A DNA stretch of 64,000 bases from assembly GCF_014648495.1 (NCBI RefSeq), contig NZ_BMRF01000001.1, positions 186,001 to 250,000 of the forward strand, read 5' to 3'. Numbering within the stretch: the first letter of the stretch is position 1; each line of letters starts with the position of its first letter. This DNA is from Actinomadura cremea (lineage in GTDB: Bacteria; Actinomycetota; Actinomycetes; Streptosporangiales; Streptosporangiaceae). A program made the position numbers and the translations under genes. The notes under the pieces were generated by a model. The model made no database searches. It was not told the origin of the DNA and saw only the letters and a program-made list of their open reading frames with translations. Shown piece after piece: positions 1 to 7,846 of this stretch.

Positions 1-849
1 GCGATCGCGCTCGGCGGGGCGGCGTCCGTCCTCGCGTCGCCCGCCTCGGCGGCGAGCCGCAACGGCGTGTGCGAGAGCGGCGAGTTCTGTTACTACTACA
101 ACAGCGACAACCAGGGGTCGGTCTCCGACTTCACCGGCTCGATCGCCGACTACGGCACCGAACAGCCCTCCTGCTACGACTTCAAGGGCGCGGGCAACGG
201 CAAGGGCCAGTGCATCAAGAACAACGCCGCCGCGGTGTGGAACCGCAGCACCAAGACCGTCCGCGTGCATTACAACAGCAACTACGGCGGCACGTACCAG
301 GACTTCAAGGCGGGCGCCAAGGGCAACCTGAACTCCAGCCTGAAGAACCAGAACGCCTCGCACCAGTTCTCGCCGTCCTCGCGCACGAACATGTCGTACG
401 GGCTGTACACGCTGAGCGGCGGCCGCATCACCTGCGGCTTCGACGGCTACACGAGCACCCCCGGACGGCACGAGGGCATCGACATCGCCCGCGGCGTCGG
501 CTCCGACGTCCACGCCCTGGTGAGCGGCCAGGTCATCTACATCGCGCGCGGGGCCAACGGCAGCGGAGGGCTGTCCACGATCTCCGTCTACAACTCCTCG
601 CTGAACAAGACGGTGATCTACCTGCACTCCGCGCCGCGGTCCTCCCTGTCCGTGGGCCAGCAGGTCAGCCGCGGCCAGGTCATCGCCGACGAGGCGTGGC
701 GCGGGGTGTCGTCCAGCTCGGCCGCGCACACCCACGTCGAGATGCGGCCCGGACGTCAGACGCACGCGGCCAAGAGCGTCAACGACCCGAACCTGCAGAA
801 CCCGAACCCGACCTCGTTCTGGAACTCCCAGGGCTACAACATCCGATAA
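1..849 (+). CDS. Secreted I36-domain M23 metallopeptidase (5' partial)
   Basis: The reading frame is open from base 1 and the true start lies before the window; the first visible codons are the end of a signal peptide (Ala-rich, cleavage near SPASAAS). The first third of the protein is a peptidase inhibitor I36-type domain (GEFCYYY, then HYNSNYGGTYQDF), a small secreted beta fold with paired cysteines. The C-terminal half is an M23 (LytM-type) endopeptidase: HEGIDIA supplies the first zinc His and Asp, and HTHVEM supplies the HxH. It should act outside the membrane and cut peptidoglycan cross-links. The next gene carries an almost identical I36 domain joined to a different catalytic domain, so the pair arose by duplication and domain exchange. 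Family assignment is firm; the exact bond cut is unknown. Confidence 0.9.
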   Translation, partial: AIALGGAASVLASPASAASRNGVCESGEFCYYYNSDNQGSVSDFTGSIADYGTEQPSCYDFKGAGNGKGQCIKNNAAAVWNRSTKTVRVHYNSNYGGTYQDFKAGAKGNLNSSLKNQNASHQFSPSSRTNMSYGLYTLSGGRITCGFDGYTSTPGRHEGIDIARGVGSDVHALVSGQVIYIARGANGSGGLSTISVYNSSLNKTVIYLHSAPRSSLSVGQQVSRGQVIADEAWRGVSSSSAAHTHVEMRPGRQTHAAKSVNDPNLQNPNPTSFWNSQGYNIR

Positions 850-883
850 CGCGCCGCGGCCCTGACAGAAGAGGAAGACGACT

Positions 884-1828
884 GTGTCGACACGAACTGC
901 GCGGCTGATCGCGCGGCTCACCGCGGCGGCCGCCGTGCTGGCGCTCGGCGGGGCGGTCCTCGTCCCGGCGCCGCCCGCCTCGGCCGCGAGCCGCAACGGC
1001 GTCTGCGAGGACGGCGAGTTCTGCTACTACTTCAACAGCGGCAACGAAGGGTCGGTCTCGGACTTCACCGGCTCGGTCGCCGACTACGGCACCACGCAGC
1101 CTTCCTGCTACGACTTCAAGGGGTCGGGCAACGGCAAGGGGCAGTGCATCAAGAACGCCGCCGCCTCGGTGTGGAACCGCAGCGGCAAAACCGTTCGCGT
1201 CCACTACAACAGCAACTACGGCGGCACATACCAGGACTTCAAGCCGGGCGCCAAGGGCAACCTGAACTCCAGCCTGAAGAACCAGAACGCCTCGCACCAG
1301 TTCCTGGGCTCCACACCGCCGACCGGGTGCAAGACGGACGGCACGCACAGCAAGCTGCCCACGACGATCCTCGTGTACCGGGTCTCCCTCAACCGCGTGG
1401 AACGGGTGCCGTTCGAGACCTACGTCAAGAACGTCCTGCCCAACGAGTGGGTCACGAGCTGGCCGGGAGAGTCCCTGCGGGCCGGGGCGGTGGCCGTCAA
1501 GAGCTACGGCTGGTACTGGGCGCTGCACTCGACGCGCAAGACGTCGAGCGGCCAGTGCTTCGACGTCTACGACACCACGTCGAGCCAGGTGTACAAGCCC
1601 GGCTCCGCGACCGCGTCGACGAACGCCGCGGTGGACGCGACCTGGAACACCCGGATGACCCGCGGCGGGAAGATCCTGCAGGCCCACTACTGCGCCACGA
1701 CGACGGCGTGCGGCGGCTGGGTCACCGGGGACTGGATGTCGCAGTACGGCTCTCGCGATAGGGCCGACGAGGGCTGGAACCACTCCCGGATCCTCAAGTC
1801 CTACTACAGCGGGATCGTCCTGTCCTGA
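884..1828 (+). CDS. Secreted I36-domain SpoIID/LytB-like protein
   Basis: This 314-residue secreted protein starts at GTG 884, with GAGGAAG seven bases upstream. A Tat/Sec-like signal peptide (residues 1-35, ending PASAAS) precedes an I36 inhibitor-type domain (about 36-140), nearly identical in amino acids and DNA to that of the gene 35 bp upstream. Residues 150-310 match the SpoIID/LytB family: VPFETYVKNVLPNEW, WPGESLRAGAVAVKSY and a C-terminal MSQYGS motif. SpoIID proteins are lytic transglycosylases or amidase enhancers acting on peptidoglycan. The close spacing and shared domain suggest that an endopeptidase and a glycan-strand enzyme are made together and targeted by the same module. 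Glycosidase activity here is inferred from the family. Confidence 0.88.
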   Translation: MSTRTARLIARLTAAAAVLALGGAVLVPAPPASAASRNGVCEDGEFCYYFNSGNEGSVSDFTGSVADYGTTQPSCYDFKGSGNGKGQCIKNAAASVWNRSGKTVRVHYNSNYGGTYQDFKPGAKGNLNSSLKNQNASHQFLGSTPPTGCKTDGTHSKLPTTILVYRVSLNRVERVPFETYVKNVLPNEWVTSWPGESLRAGAVAVKSYGWYWALHSTRKTSSGQCFDVYDTTSSQVYKPGSATASTNAAVDATWNTRMTRGGKILQAHYCATTTACGGWVTGDWMSQYGSRDRADEGWNHSRILKSYYSGIVLS

Positions 1829-1848
1829 CGCCCGCGAACCGTCCGGCC

Positions 1849-2949
1849 TCAGTTCCCCGCCGCGTCACCGCGCGGCGGGGAACCGGGGTCTTCGACGATG
1901 ATCTGGAAGTTGACCGGCCGGCTGCCGGGGAACGCGACCCGTCCCGCCGCGTCCACCATCTTGAACCGGACGTAGCACAGGCCCGGCTTCCGCGGCGTGG
2001 TGATGTCGGCCCGGACGTCGACCATCTCGCCCGGCCGCGTGTCGGCGATCGGCACGTCGGAGATGGTCTGGCACTGATCGGCGCGCTGCGGGAGGTCGAG
2101 GCGGCGCAGCGAGTAGCCCTGCCACGGCACCTTCCCGGCGTTCTTGAGCCGCCAGACCTTGGTGACGGTCCTGCCCGCGCCGACCTGCGTGCAGTCGGGA
2201 AGCGTGATGTCCGCGATGAACGCGGCCGCGTCGCCCCTGTGCGTCGGCGGGGCGGGCGGCGGATTGGACGCGTGCACCGGGCAGTCGGCCGGGGAGAGCG
2301 CGGCCTTCGACAGGGTGCCGGACGGCTTCAGCCCCTCCCCGTCGGCCCCGGAGTCGCGGGAGACGGCGACCACGATGAGGACCACCGTTCCCATCCCGAC
2401 GGCCGCCGTCGCGAACACGGCCACGGCCGAGCGGGGCAGCCGGAACCGCCCTCGGGCCCCCGGCGCGGCGAGGGCCGGACGGTCGTCGTCCGCGATCTCG
2501 TTCGGCGGGTGCGGGCGCGGGTGCGGGTGTGGCGGTGGCGGTGCGGGCACGGACGCCGGGGGTTCGCCGTCCGTCCGGGGTGCCGGCGGTTCGACGGCGA
2601 CCTGCCCGGCGCCGCCGTCACCGCCGTCCGTCGCGGCGGCCGCGCGTCCGTTGGACGGGCCGGCCGTGGCGAGGCCTCCGGCGCTCGCCGATCTGACCGC
2701 CCGGTTCGCCTCCTCCCAGCGTTCGCGGTACGCGTCCGGGTCGGCGCCGCACGCCTTGACGAACTCGGCGGTGGTCCCCCAGCTGGGGAGTTTGTTGCCC
2801 TTCGTGGCTTCGTACAGCGTCGTGTGCGAGATTGCCCCTGAGCGGCCGGACATCTCCCGGAAAGGCGGGTTGCCGACCGAGTTGCGCAGTTCTCTCAGAG
2901 CCGTCGCGAAATCCGCGATTGCCTCCGCCTGTGCACGCATGTCGTCCAC
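1849..2949 (-). CDS. Membrane-anchored XRE regulator with extracytoplasmic NBR1-type Ig domain
   Basis: The 366-residue protein starts at GTG 2949 (an in-frame ATG lies three codons in). Residues 1-85 form an XRE-like helix-turn-helix of the SHTTLYEATKG type. A Pro/His-rich linker (about 100-165) is followed by one transmembrane segment (about 172-196). The outer part (about 235-350) resembles the Ig-like domain first described in human NBR1 (KVWRLKNAGKVPW, GYSLRR, VRFKMVDAAG). The architecture, cytoplasmic DNA-binding head plus extracellular Ig fold, recurs in Streptosporangiales-like actinomycetes, but its ligand and regulon are unknown. The gene stands alone, convergent with the upstream wall-enzyme pair. 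A role in sensing the envelope is an inference from topology only. Confidence 0.82.
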   Translation of the reverse strand: MDDMRAQAEAIADFATALRELRNSVGNPPFREMSGRSGAISHTTLYEATKGNKLPSWGTTAEFVKACGADPDAYRERWEEANRAVRSASAGGLATAGPSNGRAAAATDGGDGGAGQVAVEPPAPRTDGEPPASVPAPPPPHPHPRPHPPNEIADDDRPALAAPGARGRFRLPRSAVAVFATAAVGMGTVVLIVVAVSRDSGADGEGLKPSGTLSKAALSPADCPVHASNPPPAPPTHRGDAAAFIADITLPDCTQVGAGRTVTKVWRLKNAGKVPWQGYSLRRLDLPQRADQCQTISDVPIADTRPGEMVDVRADITTPRKPGLCYVRFKMVDAAGRVAFPGSRPVNFQIIVEDPGSPPRGDAAGN

Positions 2950-3341
2950 CGGGTGAAGCTAACAGCGCCACGGTCGTCACTCAAGTACGAACGGGTATCG
3001 GCTGGGTCCGCTAAGAGTCAGAACGGTTTCGCCTACATGAAGGACCGGTGGCCGCAAAGCGCCCACCATCATGTGCAAGGTGCAACGATCAAGGGATATG
3101 CAGGTGGTAGGCGTCGCCGATCGGTCCGGAAGGGATGCGCGAATGGCCGCGACCACTCCCCGGACCGCCGCCCGAGTTCGGATAACGCCGGTCGGCGGCC
3201 TTCCCATTGGAAAGCGTGGGAAGAAACCGTTACCGGCCTGTTCTCGTGATCGTCCGCGGACGACGCCCGTCCGGCTCCCACGTGCGGGAACGGTCGGCTC
3301 GGCGGGTGCCAGGATGGGACGGGACGGACGGGGGCGGCGGC
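2950..3341. other. Divergent intergenic region, no gene seen
   Basis: About 390 bp separate the divergent XRE/NBR1 gene and the PucR gene. No convincing coding frame was found. A short inverted repeat, CTTCCCA (3200-3206) with TGGGAAG (3217-3223), could be an operator or hairpin. Promoters for both flanking genes must lie here, but no strong -35/-10 pair stands out. Confidence 0.4.
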
Positions 3342-4862
3342 ATGGTCAGGTTGGATCGGCTGGTCAACGTGCTGGGCGGCTACGGGGTCCGGCTGGTGCG
3401 CTGTCCGGTGCCCCGGGCCACCGAGTTGCGCGGGGTGGTGATCCCCGAGGGGCCGGGGGGCGCGCCCGCGGTGGGCGACGTGCTGCTCGCCGTGGGCGCG
3501 GAGTCCGTGGCCGAGGCGGTGCGGTGGGCGGGCGCGGCCCGTGCGGTCGCGGTGCTGGTCCGGAGTGACGGCGGTGACGCGCCCGCCGAGGCGGACGGGG
3601 TCGCGGTGCTGGCGGTCGAGTCGGCGGTGTCGTGGAGCGAGCTGGCGGGCGTCGTCTACGGGCTGGTGCTGGAGGGACGGGAGACCGAGTCGGGGCGGGG
3701 GCCGACCGACCTGTTCGCGCTCGCCGACAGCCTGGCGGACGCGATCGGCGCCGCGGTGACGATCGAGGACCGCCGGTCGCGGGTGCTCGCCTACTCGAGC
3801 CCCCAGGAGCACGCCGACCCGGCGCGGGTGGACACGATCCTGGCGCGGCGGACCCCCGAGCGGCTGCGGGCGGCGCACGAAATCCGAGGAGTGTTCGCGC
3901 ACCTGGACGTCTCGGACGAGCCGCTGTTCGTGCCCGCGGACGCCGAGCACGGGACGACCGGGCGGATGGCGGTGGCGGTGCGGGCCGGCCGGGAACCGCT
4001 GGGGTCGGTGTGGGCGGTCTGCGCCGAGCCCCTGGACGGGCCGCGGCGGCGGGCGCTGGTCGACGGGGCCCGGACGGTCGCGCTGCACCTGCTGCGCTCC
4101 CGGGCCAGCGCGGACCTGGAGCGGCAGGTCGAGTCGGACCTGGTGATCCGGCTGCTGGAGGGGACGGCGGACGCGGCGACGGTGGTGAGCAGGCTCGGGC
4201 TGCCGCCGGAGCCCGTCCGCGTGATCGCCGTCCGCGCGGACGGCGGGGCGGGCGAGCGGCACGCGGCGCTGCTGCTCGCCTTCGAGCGGGCGACGACGGG
4301 GTTCGGGTGGTCGCGGCCGGGGCGCAGCGCCCTGGCGGGCACCACCCTGTACACGGTGCTGCCGGGGTCGCGGCCCGCCGCGGCGCGGCGCTGGGTGGCG
4401 GCGCTGCGGGCCGCGCTGCCCGGACCTATGACGGTGTCGGCCGGGATCAGCGCCCCGGCGGTGCCCCTGGACCTGCCGGCGGCGCGGCGGGAGGCCGACG
4501 AGTGCCTGGCGCTGCACGAGCGCAGCCCGGCGGGCGCGGCGCCTCCGGCTTACGACGAGTCGTGGAACGACATCCTGCTGCAGCGGCTGCGCACCGCCGC
4601 CCGGACGGGACGCGTCCCGGCGCGGGGGCCCGTCGCCGAGCTGCAGCGGTACGACCGGGACCATGCCACGCGGTACGTCGCGACGCTGCGGGCGTGGCTG
4701 GAGGCCCAGGGCGACCATGTGCGCGCGGCGGAGTCGCTCGGCGTCCACGAGAACACGGTGCGCAACCGGCTCCGCAAGATGGAGGCGGTGACCTCCCTCG
4801 ACCTGCGCGACGCCCGGAAGCGGCTGGCCATGATGATCGAACTCGCCGTCGCCGACGACTAG
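3342..4862 (+). CDS. PucR-family transcriptional regulator
   Basis: I place the start at ATG 3342 (506 residues), because the residues encoded upstream in the same frame are Arg-rich and unlike a PucR N-terminus, while MVRLDRLVNVLGGYG is typical. The N-terminal PucR domain (about 1-130), a GGDEF-like central region (about 250-400) and the C-terminal PucR helix-turn-helix (ESLGVHENTVRNRL, about 455-500) are all recognisable. PucR proteins usually control purine, amino-acid or proline/hydroxyproline catabolism and often neighbour FAD-dependent oxidoreductases. Here the downstream oxidoreductase is reduced to a remnant (4972-5228), so the regulator may have lost its natural target. Confidence 0.88.
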   Translation: MVRLDRLVNVLGGYGVRLVRCPVPRATELRGVVIPEGPGGAPAVGDVLLAVGAESVAEAVRWAGAARAVAVLVRSDGGDAPAEADGVAVLAVESAVSWSELAGVVYGLVLEGRETESGRGPTDLFALADSLADAIGAAVTIEDRRSRVLAYSSPQEHADPARVDTILARRTPERLRAAHEIRGVFAHLDVSDEPLFVPADAEHGTTGRMAVAVRAGREPLGSVWAVCAEPLDGPRRRALVDGARTVALHLLRSRASADLERQVESDLVIRLLEGTADAATVVSRLGLPPEPVRVIAVRADGGAGERHAALLLAFERATTGFGWSRPGRSALAGTTLYTVLPGSRPAAARRWVAALRAALPGPMTVSAGISAPAVPLDLPAARREADECLALHERSPAGAAPPAYDESWNDILLQRLRTAARTGRVPARGPVAELQRYDRDHATRYVATLRAWLEAQGDHVRAAESLGVHENTVRNRLRKMEAVTSLDLRDARKRLAMMIELAVADD

Positions 4863-4907
4863 GGGATCCCCACAGCCACGGGCATCCTGATTGTGGGATC
4901 TCCACAA
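4862..4907. promoter_or_regulatory. Candidate PucR operator pair
   Basis: Directly after the pucR stop lie two related palindromic elements. GGGGATCCCC is at 4862-4871. TTGTGG-GATCT-CCACAA is at 4891-4907. They share the core GGGATC(C/T)CCACA, repeated at 32-bp spacing (about three helical turns). They precede the broken oxidoreductase start, where a PucR activator site would be expected. Binding is inferred. Confidence 0.4.
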
Positions 4908-4971
4908 CCGGATGAGGCGACGTCTGGACGACACTCGTTCGATAGGGCATTGCCGACTGTGGAGGTCCCGG

Positions 4972-5228
4972 ATGGCCGGCGTCGGACGGACCAGCGCCGC
5001 ACCGCGATCGATGATCGTGGTCGGCGCGGGCGTCGTGGGCCCGTCGACCGCACGGTTCCCGCGCGAGCCGTCCCGGACCTGCCGGTGCCCGAGCCCGGCG
5101 CTCCCGTCGCGGACGGGCACGGCATGCGGAGGCTGACGCCAAGCCCCGCGACCGGCCGCCCGCTCGCCGCGCGGGCCCTGACCGGCGGGCGTCCCGCCGC
5201 TTCGCGCGCGGTCGCCGCGCTCCGCTGA
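4972..5228 (+). pseudogene. FAD-dependent oxidoreductase (DAO-type) remnant, internally deleted
   Basis: A GGAGG site at 4961-4965 precedes ATG 4972. The first frame encodes SMIVVGAGVVGPSTA, the dinucleotide-binding beta-alpha-beta motif of D-amino-acid oxidase-type flavoenzymes. The frame then fails. A second frame ending at 5228 encodes VADGHGMRRLTPSPATGRPL, which matches the C-terminal FAD-contact block of the same family (usually GHGM-G-T-APATG). Only about 85 codons of an expected 370-420 remain, so most of the enzyme has been deleted with a frame change. Neighbouring PucR regulators commonly control such genes. Assignment rests on the two end motifs; function is lost. Confidence 0.6.
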
Positions 5229-5240
5229 CCGAGACCCGTT

Positions 5241-5268
5241 CGCGCGGATCACGTCCCGGATCCGCGCG
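5241..5268 (+). terminator. Hairpin before the GreA-like gene
   Basis: CGCGCGGATC (5241-5250) pairs perfectly with GATCCGCGCG (5259-5268) around an 8-base loop. It lies between the oxidoreductase remnant and the next gene and may end transcription from upstream or structure the leader of the Gre-like gene. No U-tract follows. Confidence 0.4.
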
Positions 5269-5307
5269 GCCGCCCGTTCGTCCACCTTTGCACCAGAGGA
5301 GATCACC

Positions 5308-5766
5308 ATGCCCGTGTGGCTGACGCCGCAGGCCGCCGACCGGCTGCGCAACGAACTGTCCGAGCTGACCACGGCCGGCGACGCGGTCGGCGAGCCCGAC
5401 CTCGCCCGCGACCACGAGCGGGCGGCGCGCGTCCAGCAGATCCGGGACCTGCTGGACGACGCCGTCATCGGCGAGGACCCGCCGGACGACGGGGTCGCCG
5501 AGCCGGGCATGGTGCTCACCGTCCGGTACGGCGACACCGACGACGTCGAGACCTTCCTGCTCGGCCTGCGCGGAGCCGAGGACGCCGGCATCGACGTCTA
5601 CTCCCCGGACTCGCCCCTGGGCACCGCGCTGCTCGGAGCCCGTCAGGGCGAGCAGCGCTCCTACCGCGTCCCCAGCGGCGCGCTGCTGCCGGTCACGCTG
5701 ATCAAGGCCGTGCCGTACGGGCACTACCGCTCCGGTGAGGTCCCCGGATACACGCCGACCGCGTAG
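5308..5766 (+). CDS. GreA/GreB-family elongation factor-like protein
   Basis: The 152-residue protein starts at ATG 5308 behind a strong AGAGGAG site. The N-terminal half is a shortened coiled-coil region (LTPQAADRLRNELSEL, then RDHERAARVQQIRDLL) with acidic residues near the tip. The C-terminal half is the FKBP-like Gre domain (PDSPLGTALLGARQGEQRSY). Canonical GreA binds the secondary channel of RNA polymerase and stimulates transcript cleavage. This protein is a divergent paralogue of a kind common in actinomycetes, some of which inhibit or modulate polymerase rather than rescue it. Which applies here cannot be told from sequence. Confidence 0.82.
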   Translation: MPVWLTPQAADRLRNELSELTTAGDAVGEPDLARDHERAARVQQIRDLLDDAVIGEDPPDDGVAEPGMVLTVRYGDTDDVETFLLGLRGAEDAGIDVYSPDSPLGTALLGARQGEQRSYRVPSGALLPVTLIKAVPYGHYRSGEVPGYTPTA

Positions 5767-5824
5767 GGCGTCCCGCTCGACGCGCCCGGCGCGCCCGTCC
5801 AGGCGGGCCCTGCGGGCGGCGTTC

Positions 5825-6388
5825 TCACACCGCGCGCAGGGCCCGGTCGGCGAAGGCGATCAGCCACTCGAAGCTCTCGTCGACGTCGGTGCTCCACTGG
5901 AAGGCGTTGGACGCCTGCAGCGTGGCGAAGCCGTGGAAGAGGCTTCGGAGCGTGCGCAGGGCGTGGTCCACGTCGGACTCCGCGATGTCGTAGCCGCGCA
6001 GGACCGCCATGAACGCGCCGAGCAGCCGCCGCCCGGCGGCGGCCAGCGGATCGTCCGGGCCGGACGGCTCCACGCCGATCGTCGCGGCGTACCGGCCGGG
6101 GTGCGCCAGGACGAAGGCGCGGTAGGCGCGGGCCGCCGCCGCCAGGGCGTCGCGGCCCGCGCACCCCTGGACGGCGAAGCCGACCGCGTCGGCGGCCTCG
6201 CCCAGCGCCAGGGCCGCGATGCGCCGGTTGAGGTCCGCCTGGCCGCCCACGTGCTTGTACAGGGACGGGGTCCGCACACCCAGCCGTTCCGCCAGCAGCC
6301 CCATCGTCAGGTCGGCGAGGCCGACCTCGTCGGCGAGGGCGGCACCGGCCGCGACCACGGCCGCCGGGTCCAGTCCGGCCCTAGGCAC
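5825..6388 (-). CDS. TetR/AcrR-family repressor (WHG-type C-terminus)
   Basis: The 187-residue protein starts at GTG 6388, overlapping the stop of the upstream hydrolase by 8 bases, so the two genes are translated from one message. Residues 1-55 form the TetR helix-turn-helix (ADLTMGLLAERLGVRTPSLYKHV). The remainder is the all-helical TetR C-terminal domain of the WHG class. Two palindromes upstream of the hydrolase (7241-7253 and 7261-7273) have the shape of TetR operators, so autoregulation of the operon is likely. The inducer is probably a substrate or product of the hydrolase, which is unknown. Confidence 0.88.
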   Translation of the reverse strand: MPRAGLDPAAVVAAGAALADEVGLADLTMGLLAERLGVRTPSLYKHVGGQADLNRRIAALALGEAADAVGFAVQGCAGRDALAAAARAYRAFVLAHPGRYAATIGVEPSGPDDPLAAAGRRLLGAFMAVLRGYDIAESDVDHALRTLRSLFHGFATLQASNAFQWSTDVDESFEWLIAFADRALRAV

Positions 6389-7217
6389 GGGCGGCGTCCG
6401 AACGGAGGAAGGCGAGCACGAGCGCGACCACCTGGTCGGGGAACTGGTCGTGCGGGTAGTGCCCGGCGCCCTCGATCATCTCGAGGCGGCCGAGGCCGGA
6501 CGGCAGGGCGTCGACGATCGCCGTCCCCTCGGCGTGCGGGTCGGCCCAGTCGGGGTCGTGGGTGCCCATCACGACCAGGACGGGACCGCGGACGTTGCCG
6601 AGCTGCGCGCCCGCGTCGGTCGGGGCGCTGCGGCCCATGCCCTGCATGGCCTTCATCCGGCCCGGCTCGCGCATCATGGCGTCGATGCGGCCGAGCCGCT
6701 CGGTCCAGCCGGCCGGCTTCACGCCGGGGTAGGCGACGTCGAGGTACGAGCGCCAGAGCGGCACGCTGCCGAGCGCGCCCGCGCCGAGCAGCCGCGCCAT
6801 GCCGCGCCGGAAGCGCTTCACCCGCAGGTCGCCGAGGCGGACCGACTGCTTGCGGGTGAACGGCGCCAGCTCGACGACCGCCGTGATCAGCGCGGGCTCC
6901 CGCGCGGCGGCGATGGTGGCGGCGCCGCCGGAGACCGAGTGGCCGACGAGCACGGCCGGGCCGCCGAGGTGGCGGACGACGGCGAGCAGGTCGCCGGCGA
7001 TGGCGGTGCGGCTCCACTCCGGCCAGCCGACGCTGGACTCGCCGTGGCCGCGCAGGTCGACCGCGGCGACCCGGTAGCCCGCCGCGACCAGCGGCGGGAT
7101 CACGGCACGGTACGCGGCGCGGCTGTCGCCCATGCCGTGCGCGAGGACGATCAGCGGACCGGACCCCGCCACCTCGTAGGCGATCGTGCCGCCGTCGACG
7201 GCCAGGTACTCGGTCAT
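6381..7217 (-). CDS. Alpha/beta hydrolase
   Basis: This 278-residue alpha/beta hydrolase starts at ATG 7217, with GGGAG just upstream. HGMGDSR gives the oxyanion-hole region (about 27-33), GHSVSGG carries the nucleophile (Ser94), and GAGHYPHDQ near the C-terminus supplies the catalytic His. It is cytoplasmic, with no signal peptide. It is the first gene of a two-gene operon with the TetR repressor, and the operator lies directly upstream. The substrate is not predictable; esterase, haloperoxidase-like or lactonase activity are all possible. Confidence 0.87.
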   Translation of the reverse strand: MTEYLAVDGGTIAYEVAGSGPLIVLAHGMGDSRAAYRAVIPPLVAAGYRVAAVDLRGHGESSVGWPEWSRTAIAGDLLAVVRHLGGPAVLVGHSVSGGAATIAAAREPALITAVVELAPFTRKQSVRLGDLRVKRFRRGMARLLGAGALGSVPLWRSYLDVAYPGVKPAGWTERLGRIDAMMREPGRMKAMQGMGRSAPTDAGAQLGNVRGPVLVVMGTHDPDWADPHAEGTAIVDALPSGLGRLEMIEGAGHYPHDQFPDQVVALVLAFLRSDAARA

Positions 7218-7236
7218 GGCATCTCCCGGGAGGCTG

Positions 7237-7277
7237 TTGGCTAATTTCGTTAGCTATAAGCTAATCGAGTTAGCCAA
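7237..7277. promoter_or_regulatory. Double TetR-type operator
   Basis: CTAATTTCGTTAG (7241-7253) and CTAATCGAGTTAG (7261-7273) are two CTAA-N5-TTAG palindromes exactly 20 bp apart. They are embedded in a larger dyad whose outer arms are TTGGCTAA and TTAGCCAA. They sit 24-60 bp before the hydrolase start and probably bind two TetR dimers on nearly the same DNA face. Confidence 0.65.
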
Positions 7278-7339
7278 CCGTGTCAACGACGCAGTCCCGC
7301 CCGCGTCGCCCCGGCCACCGCCCAGCTCCCCTGCCCGGC

Positions 7340-7528
7340 GCACACCCCCGCCGCCGACACCGTGGTCTGGCACCGCACCGCCCCCTGCATCCGGGACGGT
7401 TCTTCGACGCCATGGACACCCTCGCCACCGAGTCCGTCCGCAGCCGGGGCCTGCTCGGTCGCGGCGACCCGCTCGCGGGCCTGGACGACCCCTTCGCCGA
7501 GCTGCTCGATCTCGACACGACCGCGTGA
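7340..7528 (+). pseudogene. CobW-family C-terminal domain fragment
   Basis: One plus-strand frame ending at 7528 reads HRPLHPGRFFDAMD followed by TLATESVRSRG, which resembles the start of the CobW C-terminal domain (usually RPFHP-R-....SRG-W). It then jumps to GLDDPFAELLDLD, which looks like an extreme C-terminus. The segment just before the match continues better in another frame (DTVVWHR), so a frameshift and an internal deletion are both implied. The GTPase domain of this zinc/cobalt-related metallochaperone family is absent. The assignment rests on short motifs and is tentative. Confidence 0.42.
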
Positions 7529-7846
7529 GCCCGCCCCCGGAGGGCCATCGTGGAGTGACTCGGATCACTCGCACCGGAGGTCACAGGAGCCGGGGCGAGA
7601 TCTCTCTTAGGCACGACCGGAACAACGGACCTGAGTTCACGGCCTCGGGGACCTGATCAGGGACGCGCCGGCCCGTCCGTCGCCCAGATGCCGCGCAGGG
7701 GGGCAGGCCCACTTCGGCGTACTCCGCGGCGCGCACCGGTGATTTCGCTGATTCCCGCTTCCGGGATCCGGGCTTCAATCGGCACGGACAACCGGCACCA
7801 AGGTGCGCCGACGCAGTCGACCGGCGCGGCCAGAAGGGATCCAGAC

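Noticed and set aside
3069-5591. Very long minus-strand open frame opposite the PucR gene
   Set aside because: Arg/Pro-rich mirror of a real high-GC gene with no motif. Codon pattern clearly favours the plus-strand PucR protein.
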